Below are positions 34,386 to 44,989 of a stretch of DNA of 64,000 nt, one piece after another (within the stretch, counting starts at the first letter, position 1; the number at the start of each line of letters is the position of its first letter). A program made the translations under genes and the position numbers. The notes beneath the pieces are model-generated. The model did not search any database and was not told where the DNA came from. It worked only from the letters and a program-made list of their open reading frames with translations. Source of the stretch: Stereocaulon alpinum (lineage: Eukaryota; Ascomycota; Lecanoromycetes; Lecanorales; Stereocaulaceae). Location: contig JAEUBA010000074.1 in NCBI GenBank assembly GCA_018257865.1, forward strand, positions 1-64,000, written 5' to 3'.

Positions 34386-34775
34386 ATGTCGCTTTCATTG
34401 GTATTCCGTCAACAAATGCCTCCTCTTAATCGTCGAGCCGTCGACCGATACACTATTCAATGCCTCTCCCCGAAGGCACATACCTACCACTCCTCCCAAC
34501 GCTCTCGCCGCAGGGCCACTGACGAGTCAACACTCGCAACCGCAAGGCACAAACCCTCTCTATCAGGTCCCTCCTTTGGCCATCTTCTCACAGAACTCAG
34601 TGCGACGACGCCTGAAATGCTTAAGGCAGGATCGAGGCAGGAAGGTCATACCATGAGTGAAGAGCATAGGACGCTGGCGAGAAAGGTCACAATTGGTGTT
34701 GTGGGACTGCCGCTTGCTTTTGGTAGTATTGTTGTCGGTGGGATGTGGCTTTGGCGCAAGGATGATGAGAGATGA
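34386..34775 (+). CDS. Small single-pass membrane protein, unknown
   Basis: A single exon of 129 aa with a true ATG. The N-terminal half is rich in Arg, Ser and Thr with few acidic residues (MSLSLVFRQQMPPLNRRAVDR), resembling a mitochondrial presequence. A single hydrophobic helix lies at the C-terminus (VTIGVVGLPLAFGSIVVGGMWLW), followed by RKDDER. This layout fits small inner-membrane proteins of mitochondria, but I do not recognise the family. It could also be chance, given the length. An internal ATG would give a 40-residue membrane peptide. Confidence 0.5.
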   Translation: MSLSLVFRQQMPPLNRRAVDRYTIQCLSPKAHTYHSSQRSRRRATDESTLATARHKPSLSGPSFGHLLTELSATTPEMLKAGSRQEGHTMSEEHRTLARKVTIGVVGLPLAFGSIVVGGMWLWRKDDER

Positions 34776-35204
34776 GAAAATTCCCAAAGTCGTGCTGAGA
34801 GTGACAGCAATTTGTCCCGCATCGTATCGGGGTGGTTCTGCGCCTTTTCAACTTGCATGCTCGAGACTGTCAACCATATCGAAAAGTCTCGACTTTTCGA
34901 CTTTAAGTCTACGGATCAATTAGTGTTCTCATTTGGTCTCTAGAGCTCGAAATATCGCAGACCAGCTTGGTCAGAACGAACCTATGGGGCAAAGCCCCGA
35001 TGCTTGAGCGTTGGCTTGGGATGCAGCAGGCACGACTATGTATAATCTGTGCTGGTTCTACGGTGACCAAGCCTAATGGTCGGCAAAGTGTCGCTCAGGA
35101 ATCATCAAAGCCAGCCCACCGGTATGGGACCCTGCGGAGGCCAAGCGAACATGTCCTACAGAATAGCAAGCTTTTCTCTACTTGTTCTGCCGCTTTCAAC
35201 AACA
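34776..35204. other. Intergenic region with a perfect inverted repeat
   Basis: Convergent spacer between the small membrane protein (+) and the oxidase (-). It contains TCGAAAAGTC-TC-GACTTTTCGA at 34879-34900, a perfect 10-bp palindrome arm pair with a 2-base gap. Confidence 0.6.
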
Positions 35205-37862
35205 TCAGATGCTTATCCAGCGAGCCATGAACGTATTCGTTATCTCCTTGGCTTCGTCTACCAAGCCTAGCTCGAGCAAGAGCTGCACACTTCCCCGGAT
35301 GCCAGACTCCAAGGCAGAAGCAACTAGACATTTATCAGCGGTTGGATCTTCTTGAGTGAGACTCGTTCGTGTTACGTACTCCACGCGTGTGTATAACTTG
35401 GAGCGAGTTAGTAAGATAATTCGTAATGAAGCTAGGATATGAATTTTGTCGGAGATGTCGAACGTCTTACCTAGTGTGTTCCCCAACGAAAATCATCTGC
35501 TCCCTCGTCAGTCTACTTACTATGATCGACTGCACGGAAATCTCTTACGTTATTCTCGGTTCTGAAGTAAGCTGGAATATACAGCTCGTGCATGCCGATC
35601 GATGGTACTGCCCAACTGGCACTCTCGAGTGGATCAAGGACCCAGCATCTCCGGTTATACCTGCCGGTGTACTGCTCCCGCGCAACGTCTCCATGGATCT
35701 CGATCATGGCGTTCAGAACGTACTGGACATGCTCTTCGTCGGTCAATGAAGCAAATCGAAGACCGAAGTCCGACTGAGTATAGCTTGCCAACATGACGCC
35801 TGGGCCCGTGGCATTTAGGTTATAGCTAGGGTAGCAGATCTCTCCAATCCCTGGAATGTCTGAGGTCGTGGAACAACTGCCGAAGATTGGCAAATCAAAG
35901 TGCTCCCAAAACCGCGTCGAAAATTGGATCGCGACCTGCAAGTGATGAGAACGAGACGTTCCCAGGAAGCTACAGCGTGGCCTACCTTGCAGACTGCCTG
36001 ATATGGCACTGCGCTGATTGCGTCCGTCAGAGTTGGATCAAATACTGTTCCCAGTTAGTAAGACTGACAATTGTTGCCGGTAACGCAGCACATGCAAGTG
36101 TTTGGGAACCGCCAGCTTCGGACCTTGGTAAACGGCACAGCAATCATCGCGTAGTCATAGGTGGCATTTTGGAAGTCGACATCGGTGAAGCTATTCTTCC
36201 ACGACAGTTGGACCTGGTTGGTCTCGGGTATGAACTCAGCTCTCTCGATCATGCGGTCCATGGTCGTAATAGCACCAACATGTGGATAGAACGAGTATGG
36301 CAGTCGATTTAGTCCCTAGATCCTTATGAGTTATGGATCCTTTGCATAAGTCTTCTTCGAAGCATACCCCGTCAATTGTTCTCCACGTTGTGGCTGAAAA
36401 GTATTCGCAGTCATAACTGGTGTTTCACGTCAGCATATCACTCTCTACATGTAAGAACACAGCATACATCCCGCCCCAGAAAGAATCTCCACCCTCTCCT
36501 TCTCTTGAAGGATTCAGTACCTGATCAGTAACATTAAGCGAGTATTTGAGGTGATTGTGGAAATAAGCAAATTCCGACCAGTCATCGCCTCCGAGACCAT
36601 CCAAGCCCGCGTCAAGGAATGCCTTATGGGCTGTGAATTGGTTTTTGGCAGCGGCCGCCATGATAGTTGGATTGCAGATTAAATCGTTGTAGACGCCTGT
36701 AAGATTGGTGACAAGCGGATCAACAGGGATTTGCGCTGTTAGGTTTGTGTTGTTCTTCGCCTCCGTGATGGTAGGCGGTAGGCCGTTTGGCTTCTTGATT
36801 CCGTGGAAATATTGCAACCCGTTCGGATTTGTCTGATACCAAGGAATGAAGTTGACAGTGAAGTTTGGCTGGCCTTCGTTAAACTTATTCATGACTTCGG
36901 CAAGCTGAAAGGTGAGCTTCATGTCGTTGACTTGCAGTGTCTCGTTTGTTCCAGCATATTGGATGCTCTCTGGGAAGCGCATGGGTCCCATTTCCTGGTA
37001 TTGGTAGTCAAATGGACCGCCTTCAAGGTATGCTGTGTGGACACGCCTTTAGATTGGTAAGACTAAGGATCAGCGGACATACTCGCCTCGCTGTGTATTG
37101 TGACTGCTTACCCTCCAAGTCTCTGCCCAGCCTCGATTATCTCCAGATTACGGAAGCCGCTCATGTTCAGACACAGCTTCAAGACATGTTAGAGCCATCG
37201 TATAAGAACGACATCACTCACCCAGGTCATCAAGCCAGCCATGCCAGCTCCGACAATAGCAATTTCTGTGTGGACTTAATCAGTAGCACGCCCACAAATC
37301 ACTGATGCTTCTCATCGACCATACTTTTTGCCTTCGCCTCAGCAACACTGACACTCCCAACCTCCTTCTCCTTCAGCACCTCTACACCATCGAACCAAGG
37401 ACCCTGAGCATCGATACCGCTGACGTTGGTCATAGGGATGCTCGCCCTCTTACTCAACCTCGCCCCTTGATCCAACTCTCGCTTCTTCATCCAGGGTCTA
37501 CTATACTTGTTGATCTCCAGAGGTTCACTAAGGCCAACGAGCTCATGCCGAGTAGACCAAGCGGAAAGACATCCATTCGTGGGGATGTCTTCGGGAAGGA
37601 TCCAGATCAGACGGTCGTGGTGTCGTTCGGCTACTGTGGAGACAATGTGGTGTGCTTCATGCTGGCTGCCAGTCGAAGAGTCGCACCCGCCGTATGAGAC
37701 CGTTAACGGGTAGATAGACTCATGGGCGCTGGATATATGCACGTTTGCTGACGGAGAGTCCAGTGGAAGGTTGACGGAAAGCTTCAATGGCAGATTGGCA
37801 GCATTAGTAATAGTGAACGGAGTGATGAGGCCTAGCAGCCAGATACAATAGAGAGTCCTCAT
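35205..37862 (-). CDS. FAD-dependent L-amino acid oxidase-type flavoprotein (amine oxidase family)
   Basis: Eleven exons: 37862-37325, 37265-37222, 37176-37112, 37046-36468, 36416-36368, 36315-36096, 36044-35986, 35935-35549, 35496-35471, 35396-35380 and 35323-35205, giving 700 aa. There is a signal peptide (MRTLYCIWLLGLITPFTITNA) and a ~150-residue N-terminal region. The FAD-binding Rossmann motif IAIVGAGMAGLM and LGGRVHT are assembled across introns 1-3. EMGPMRFP is the 'GxMRxP' substrate-site motif typical of L-amino acid oxidases. WRTIDGGLNRLP, CKVAIQFSTRFWE and the FAD-closing GEHTSYTHAW are also each made by splicing. All junctions keep frame. Intron 6 (36095-36045) seems to need a GC donor; a GT donor would break the frame. 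The family oxidatively deaminates amino acids to keto acids, ammonia and H2O2. Probably secreted; substrate unknown. Confidence 0.88.
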
Positions 37863-38761
37863 GTTGCAAGGTCAGAGCAATGAAGCAGCGGAGCAGTGTC
37901 TTAATGAATGAATCGAGACAAAGTGAAGTATTTTGGAGGATATATACATCTATGCACTCCATGTCCGGACTACAAGGTAAGAAAGTGGAGCTGTGGAGCT
38001 CTACCTACACCGGATCCTTGGCTGCAGCATTTGTCCTCGTGCTCATTTGATAGCTTTACGATTATTCATGCAGGCTTGTCTCGCCCCACGTCACGCCCCC
38101 GCACTTACGAATTGCGCGCAATCTTGGCCTGGGAGTAAGGTAAGCACGAAGTAATCAGCCTTGCTAGCACCACTGATAGCTTGCCTTCCCCGTCGTTCCG
38201 ATAAGTTCATAAGTGACTCATATGCGGCAGAACTCGGTCCGCGACACTTTTTGCTAAATACAGGCCGCACGTAAGTCAGCTCCCAGAAGGGAAGGTGATT
38301 TGAAGCCTTCCCTTGGCGGTGAACAAGGTCTTTGGCTCGCATATCCACGAGCGGAGTTTGCATGATGGGCCTAACTGAGAGCGACCGTGTCTAGGACGTT
38401 GAAATGAAGAACGACTAAATTATCGAAACACAGAGACTTTGTTTTGCAGATATCTTTCGAAACTATCTTCCACTCTCTGCCATCTCTTGAGTCACATCAC
38501 TGATGTCCGATCAGCGGCCGCAGAGGTCATCCTTGCAACAAATGCGGGAACAATGGTTTCATGATCAATCGTAATCTAGCACTAAGACAGTAACTTGACA
38601 TATGAGGTAAGGCATTAGGGTTGTTCTGTTGCAAACGCCATATATCCAACATCAAAGAAAGCACCACCTTACAACCTTGATACCTTTCCACATGCTAAGA
38701 CAGTCTCGCCCGTCGGCACCTTTGCCATTTGTATCCTCTCACTGTCCCATATGTTTCGTCA
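37863..38761. other. Intergenic region
   Basis: No gene was recognised. It should hold the oxidase promoter (left part) and the 3' flank of the SET gene (right part). A 90-codon minus-strand frame at 38091-38363 has no recognisable features. Confidence 0.5.
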
Positions 38762-39769
38762 TTACTGTTCTCGCTTCCGAATCGAGGCCAGCGTCAACCT
38801 GACTGCATGCGACTCGTGGCCAGTACAGAGAACATCGAGATCAAGCTTTTCCTTAAAAGCCTGCAATACTGAAAAGCGGCATCTCGAGACATAGGCCGCC
38901 ACAACATCGTCCGCTCCGGCCGCACCAGCCCTGACACGCGTCAGCTCGGCTGCGTAGAAACGTGCCAAGTGACGATACACAACTGCCAGCTGTGGGTATA
39001 CCAACCCTTCTTCTTGGAGTAGGAAAATGAGCTCTGTAATAGTGGAATGCTTCTGCGCTGGCGTGTTCTGATTTCTGTTCCGTCCAATTGCTCCATTGAG
39101 TATTCGCATCCGGGCTCGGCGTTGTTCGCTTGCTATACCAAAGGGTGTTCCTGCCTGACAGGCTACACAAGTACAAGTGAAACCGTAGTCCGTTTGTAGT
39201 TGCAATTGCCGGTCATTTCCTGATTTGTAAGAATCCATGAAATGATAGTTGAGGAAGATCTCATCCCCTTTTCGGATTTCCTGAACGGCGTGTACTGTAA
39301 GGCGTCCTTTAGGGTTCTCACCCAACTCATGGTTCCAAGTGGAGTGCGCATTCGGTACGCAAGAATGGTTGAACCGAGATGCATTGAAGAAGATGCCGGC
39401 GTTACGTTTGCTGTTTTTGTCTTGGCCCATTTCGAAGTTGTTTGTTTCAAATCGTGCCTCATTTGTAGCTGGCGCATTTGGGCGACAAGCGAGCTGCTGG
39501 AATTGTGGGTAGTTTACAGCTTCGCGCCGAATCCTCGCAATGTTAGTATTCGACAAGGGTTCCCTGAAATCAGGGATCGAGAAGAGTGCTGGCTCTGCAA
39601 GGATCTCATGACCACGTGGAATTGTCCTTGTGGCGAAGATCCCTTGACCTCCGAATGGCGAAATCTGGACTTCGTACGTCGTTATATTAGGCGCATTAGG
39701 CATGGCAAGCCTCTGCAACGCTAAAATCAACTCGTCGCTATCGAGCTTCTTATCCTCATCCGTCCGCAT
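38762..39769 (-). CDS. SET domain protein (putative lysine methyltransferase)
   Basis: A single exon of 335 aa with an ATG at 39769. The SET core is complete. GGQGIFATRTIPRG at ~40-53 is the N-terminal GxG strand. SRFNHSCVPNA at ~131-141 is the NHSC motif that binds S-adenosylmethionine and forms the pseudoknot. KGDEIFLNYHF at ~167-177 provides the catalytic Tyr region. A post-SET-like Cys cluster, YGFTCTCVACQ, lies at ~195-205. There is no MYND finger, no other domain and no nuclear signal. Fungal proteins of this type are often annotated as SMYD-like or effector-region SET proteins. Substrates may be non-histone; this cannot be told from sequence. Confidence 0.88.
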   Translation of the reverse strand: MRTDEDKKLDSDELILALQRLAMPNAPNITTYEVQISPFGGQGIFATRTIPRGHEILAEPALFSIPDFREPLSNTNIARIRREAVNYPQFQQLACRPNAPATNEARFETNNFEMGQDKNSKRNAGIFFNASRFNHSCVPNAHSTWNHELGENPKGRLTVHAVQEIRKGDEIFLNYHFMDSYKSGNDRQLQLQTDYGFTCTCVACQAGTPFGIASEQRRARMRILNGAIGRNRNQNTPAQKHSTITELIFLLQEEGLVYPQLAVVYRHLARFYAAELTRVRAGAAGADDVVAAYVSRCRFSVLQAFKEKLDLDVLCTGHESHAVRLTLASIRKREQ

Positions 39770-40383
39770 AATGCTGAATTTGAATGAGAAGTACGTTTGC
39801 TATGCTGGAAGTCTTGCGATCTGCCCATGTGCTATATGGTTTTTCAACATACTCTTGTTCGAACAGTGTACAAGGCAGAAGTGTGCACTTGCTGAGACAG
39901 TACCCAAGTTCACAAAGGAAGGCCAGCTCACGCGGAGCCACTGACTATGGCGTGTCCGAAAATCTGAGACATCGACAAAGGTAATCTACATGATTGATCT
40001 TCTCTCTCTGAAACCTTTAGACGTTTTTTATGGTTGACCAGGAAGGTATGGAGCCTGATGTTGCTGAATCAATGTTCTAGACACATATTGGAGAAGCAAT
40101 GGAACCTTAGACTATTGAGCCGTGCTCATGGTCATCAAGTATGGTGCATTGTGCGCGTGTCTCGACGGCTATGTTATTGTGGTGTTCAGCTCATTTATAC
40201 ACTCCATACATTCCACCGAACCTCCACATTCTTTTACAATAATCGTTGTAGTTCTGAGTAAGTCGAAGACAGGGTTTCCTCCTTTGACACTGCTAAGCCA
40301 AGGTAGGATATCCAAAATCTGGTCTTCTGATGCCGCTGAAGCTCTTTTCATTGTCCAACAACCTTTACATATCTATACATGGC
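39770..40383. other. Intergenic region
   Basis: Contains the SET gene promoter and the 3' flank of the GST-like gene. No gene or repeat was recognised. Confidence 0.5.
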
Positions 40384-41443
40384 TCATAGCTTTGTCCCTG
40401 GTGTGCCTACAGCTCTTGTTCTGAAATTCCACCTTGGATGATGAATCCGAACCTCCTTACCGCCCACTTTACTTTGAGCAGCCAGTACCACCTCTTGTGA
40501 GTTGATAGATACTAATCGGCCTCGATCGTGGTGCTTAAAGCCTGAATCAACTGGCCAGCTCTCCACATCCTGACCCTTCTGTAAACCCAGTGGATCATTC
40601 GCATCGACATGGCCTTCTGGCTCAGCAAGATCCGCTTGAATGACGTGTTTGACGGCTTCAGCCCCTTTCAATGTCGTTGGCTTTGGCGCAGAGCTCTTAG
40701 CAGATGCGATTGCATGATTGAATCGATCGATCCAGGCATACACTTTGGGGTGTTTCTCTTTCGAGACGACTGTAGGTGGAAGGGACTTCAAGCTGAGGAC
40801 CCAGTGGAATGGCCAGATGGCTGGAATCGTACCAAACATCAGTGATGCTATCTCCCATTCCGTCAGAGGAAGTAGACTGACCTTCAATATCCGCCAATGA
40901 AGGCTTCTCAGTCTTTAGTATCCATTGTCTTCCATCCGCCAGCAACCCTTTCTCTAGAAACTCGAAGCCATCGCGGACATGTGTGATACCTTCCGGTTGT
41001 AGATCCTTGACATCTTGCTGTGACCAGCTCCTACCGCTGTAGTCTTCACGATCTTTGGTGAACTTCGGGTCTTTCAGCAAGGGCATTTCTGAGGGAATCG
41101 TTTGCGCTGCTCGCGTAAACATGCCGCCATCCACCGTCCAGCTCTCAAGGAGCTTCTCGATGGCTTTCTGCTCTGGTTGCGAAGCACCAAGGGCGCCATT
41201 GGGAAATTTCTCTTCAAGTTTTTGCAGAATGAGACGGGTGTCGCAGTAGATGTCACGGCCAATAGACATGATGGGGATTCGCCGGTATTTAACACCTAAA
41301 GCGTTTATATCCTCTCGGGGCAAGTACACTGGCTGAAGGCACTGAGCATACTCAATGCCTCGAAGTGTCAGATACCAGACCACTCTTTTGGCGAACGGAG
41401 AGAACTGATAGTGAAATAAGACGATGTCATTGTGTGGTGCCAT
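40384..41443 (-). CDS. Glutathione S-transferase-like protein
   Basis: Two exons, 41443-40882 and 40820-40384, with a 61-base intron (GTCAGT...ATTCCAG), give 332 aa. The ATG at 41443 (MAPHNDIVLFHYQFSP) was chosen over longer upstream sequence because it starts directly at the thioredoxin-fold strand. The N-terminal GST domain shows LFHYQFSPFAKRVVWYLTL, YRRIPIMSIG (the cis-Pro 'vP.l..g' position) and DIYCDTRLILQKLEE (the glutathione gamma-Glu-binding D-[ST]-like site, here DTR). The C-terminal helical domain contains LADIEAIWPFHWVLSL, formed across the intron, and KVYAWIDRF. A further ~100 residues after the GST core are of unknown role. It may act in detoxification or be a cluster-associated GST; the substrate is unknown. 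Confidence 0.85.
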
Positions 41444-41733
41444 GATGTGCAGAAACTCCACCGGTTGGATCAGATTCGAATGGCGATTGGAAGGTTGAAG
41501 TATGTATCCAAAAATTTCAGAACGGAATACTATGTACAATGATGCGGAACAGTCAACGATCTTCTCCACTCGACCGTTACGCTGTGTCTTTCGTCACTGG
41601 CGTCCTGCCTCGGTACGATGGAGATTGTGTATCTCCGAGCGCCAAGACTTAGATCTGGGTCTTTGAGATATTTGTCCAAGTGCAATTAGAACACGCTCAA
41701 GGTATCAAGCTGTTCTGTAGCTCAAAGTTGGTC

Positions 41734-42055
41734 TCATTGAGACTTCTCATCTCGTGCGCGTTTGCCGTAGTAGTCATTCCTGGAAAACGCGTCAACACCT
41801 ATTGAAGTAGCTCAATCAGTATACTCACATCTTCTTTCCCCTATCAGCCTCAGTTGCTTTTCCCTCCAGACGGTCCAGTGCTTCTTCTATCACGCCAATG
41901 TGTCCTCGCAAGGTCCCTTCGAGTTCGTCCATTCGAGCCTCATGCTCTTCTAAATTGTAGATGTGATGCGAGCGGAGTAGGTAGGTAGAGCCTCCAATGG
42001 CAGAGAGATTTACGCCAAGTGTCAGTAATGGATGGCGAAGGAACGACATATTCAT
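41734..42055 (-). CDS. Small (90-aa) membrane/coiled-coil protein
   Basis: Two exons, 42055-41829 and 41779-41734, with a 49-base intron (GTGAGTAT...TTTCCAG). Splicing inside the last ATG codon adds NDYYGKRARDEKSQ to a 76-codon frame, giving 90 aa. The N-terminus is hydrophobic and uncharged (FLRHPLLTLGVNLSAIGGSTYLL), compatible with one membrane helix. An acidic helical segment follows (LEEHEARMDELEGTLRGHIGVIEEALDRLEG) that looks coiled-coil, and then a basic tail. The layout suits a mitochondrial inner-membrane accessory protein, but no family is recognised. It is divergent from the DNA polymerase eta gene across 234 bases. Confidence 0.65.
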
Positions 42056-42289
42056 ACTGACTATGGAGAATTAAAAGTGCAAATATAGAAGAGAATATAT
42101 AGATCGTCATCAATCCATGATGACTTCGATCCCGCGCTAAGATTGCTAGCCGTAACTTATCGCGACGCGCTCTGGAGCACCTTCACGACACCAAGGCTAT
42201 GGCTCTTGCATTTCTACGTATATTTGTAATGTCCCCGCAATGAAGCCTCTGAGAAGTCCTGAGTATTGCCGGCATCCGCTGTGGCTGCC
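42056..42289. promoter_or_regulatory. Short bidirectional promoter region
   Basis: Only 234 bases separate the start codons of the 90-aa gene (leftward) and the polymerase eta gene (rightward), so both must be transcribed from this segment. AT-rich stretches near 42075-42105 (AATATAGAAGAGAATATATAG) could be the leftward core promoter. Confidence 0.55.
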
Positions 42290-44378
42290 ATGTCTTCCTC
42301 TCAGCCATTCCTTGCCTCGTCCCCCATCTCACCAGCTGCTGGTCGTAGACGCAAATCACGTTTTACATACAAGCATCTCGCTCAACTCGGCAACTCCTCC
42401 ACCACATGTCCACTTCGGGTCATAGCTCACCTTGACCTAGATGCCTTCTACGCACAATGTGAAGGTGTTCGCCTGGGCATTGCGGAAGACCAGCCCCTTG
42501 CTGTGCAGGTCAGTCCCAATCAAGCGCAGGAATAGAAGAGATCTGATGCTGCTTTAGCAATGGCAAGGACTCATCGCCATCAACTACCCTGCCAGAAAGT
42601 TCGGCCTCAACAGATTTATCAATATCGCCGAAGCAAAGAAATTATGTCCAAATCTGATTGTGCAACATGTGGCTACATGGAAGGAAGGTGATGAGAAATG
42701 GGCTTATCACAAGGATGCATTCGCACACATTGCAACACACAAGGTCTCACTCGATCCGTACCGACTAGAGTCAAGACGGATATTGGCATGCATCAAGGAC
42801 GTCTTACCCGCGGCGCCAATTCAGAGAGTTGAGAAAGCCAGCGTCGACGAGGTCTTTCTGGATCTGTCCGCCCAGATTCACTCTATACTACTAGAGAGGT
42901 ATCCTGAGATCAGTGGTCCGGCTCCATACGACGATCCTACTGAATTCCTCCCCCGACCTCCTACAACGGTACTTGACTGGAATACAGATGCTTTGGTGGA
43001 CCTTGATGCATCTGAAACAGAAGACGACGACCCCGACTGGGATGATATAGCTATCTTACTTGGCTCTGAGATTGTCAGATCAGTGCGTGCCGCTATACTT
43101 GAACGCCTCAAGTACACCTGTTCTGCGGGAATAGCTCGCAACAAAATGATCGCCAAGCTGGGTTCAGCACACAAGAAGCCAAATCAGCAGACCATCGTTC
43201 GGAATCGAGCAGTGCAACATTTTCTCGGAGACTTCAAATTCACAAAGATCCGCAATCTTGGCGGCAAGTTAGGAGATGAAGTGGCATCCACGTTTGCTAC
43301 AGAGGAGGTCAAAGAGCTGCTCTTAGTCTCTATCGAGCAACTGAAGTCTAAATTAGGGGATGGTACGGGCACGTGGGTCTATCATATCATTCGTGGCGAA
43401 GACTCAAGCGAAGTGAATGCTCGGACACAGATCAAGTCAATGCTTTCCGCAAAGTCATTCCGTCCAACCATCAATACCTCTGATCAAGCTGTGAGGTGGT
43501 TACGTATCTTTGTAGCCGACATAATGTCGAGACTCATTGAGGAAGGGGTACTAGAGAACAAAAGAAGGCCAAGGACTCTCAATCTACACCACCGGCAAGG
43601 CGCGCAAATGAGATCGCGCCAAGCTCCTATTCCTACTGGAAGGGCTATCGATGAGTCAATGCTGTTCGATATTGCCAAAAGCCTTCTAGGCCAGATTGTT
43701 GTAGATGGCAGAGCCTGGCCGTGCAGTAATCTGCAGCTGAGCGTCGGCGGCTTTGAGGACGGACCTAGCAGTAATCGAGGCATTGGCAGTTTCCTTCTTC
43801 GTGGGGACGAGGCTAGAGCCATGCTACCCTCAGGTCGTGACGTCGATGGCTTGATGTCAAGTAAAGACGATGAGCAGCCGGGAAAGCGGCGGCGACTCGA
43901 CGGTGGGGCCATACAAAACTTCTTTCTAAAGAGAGAAATTAGTCATGAGGATACCGCGGAGTACTCTGACCCTGCTGATCATGCAGAGATTACAGAACCT
44001 TCATCGGACGCAGCCAGCATGGGAGTGAATAACGAAGAAGATACCAAGACAAAGCGAAGCTTTCAACCTAATGGGCACGGTACGACAACGAATGACGCAA
44101 CGACTCTACGGCAGTCCTTAGAATCATACTATTGTAATCGTTGCAGCAAAGGCATGCTTGTGACAGCTAAAGGTGAACACGAGGACTGGCACTTCGCACG
44201 TGATTTGCAGGCTCAGGAGCACACCGCCTTAGAAAATCAACCAATATCAGTCGTGTCGAAGGCAGCCAATCACGTCTCGGGTCCAAAGAAGACGCAAGGC
44301 CCTGGATCTGCGAATTTATCTGCCCACAAGGTAGAGAAAGGCCAGAGCCGGCTAGTCTTTGGGAGTAAACCCGGCTAG
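42290..44378 (+). CDS. RAD30: DNA polymerase eta (Y-family translesion polymerase)
   Basis: Two exons, 42290-42508 and 42558-44378, with a 49-base intron, give 679 aa. It carries the Y-family catalytic palm. VIAHLDLDAFYAQCE supplies the first metal-binding Asp, and the splice creates LAVQQWQGLIAINYPARKFG. ASVDEVFLDLS supplies the second acidic pair (SVDE). SAGIARNKMIAKLGSAHKKPNQ marks the fingers/thumb and little-finger entry. TIRNLGGKLG-like sequence (KIRNLGGKLGDEV) is the helix-hairpin region. The C-terminal third is disordered. It contains GGAIQNFF, a PCNA-interacting PIP-like motif (I..FF), and YYCNRCSKGM...HEDWHFA, a UBZ-type zinc finger (C-x2-C...H-x3-H) for ubiquitinated PCNA. The usual role is error-free bypass of UV cyclobutane dimers. 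The ATG at 42290 is the first in frame. Confidence 0.93.
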
Positions 44379-44989
44379 GGGTTGCCATTTGCATTATATA
44401 ACAACAACACCACAAATACGGGACAATGGACTTGTCCTTCGATGACCAAGCTATTGGATCTTCGGGTCGTGCTCAGTCAAAATCAACCGGACCATTGTTG
44501 GCTCCTGAATGTACAACGTGGGGCGCTTTTGGCATCACGTTTTGCGTCAATGTCTGGACAATGATTGTATAATCATTACCAACATTGTTAGTGTTCTCTG
44601 TTTCAAGTTTAGGCCTTGCGAATACGAGCTCAAGATTGGGCATGCGATGCCGCAGTGGAATTTAAAATGAAGCAGATGATCCAGTGTCACTTCAGAAGCC
44701 AAATAACAAATGGTAGGACTTGTGTAATGAACGAACCGGGATCGGAGATGAGAAAGAACATCATGCACAAGCTTTCGATATGGGCAGGCAGCACGATGTG
44801 TCAACCAATCGCGTGTCTTCTCAGTTTCAGCGCTCTATATCAAAGATTGTTCCGTCTGAAAACACAAATCTTGACCGTGACTCGGTATACTCTCAAACTC
44901 AACTATTACCCCCTTTGCTGCATCTGATGCACTTAGGGTGCTCAATTGCAGAGCTCGAGTGTCGAAACTAGCATCGGCTGGCCTCCAAA
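44379..44989. promoter_or_regulatory. Upstream region of the NOS-like gene
   Basis: About 610 bases between the polymerase eta stop and the NOS-like start, both genes reading rightward. No gene was recognised. A promoter for the NOS-like gene is expected here; no specific operator could be identified. Confidence 0.5.
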
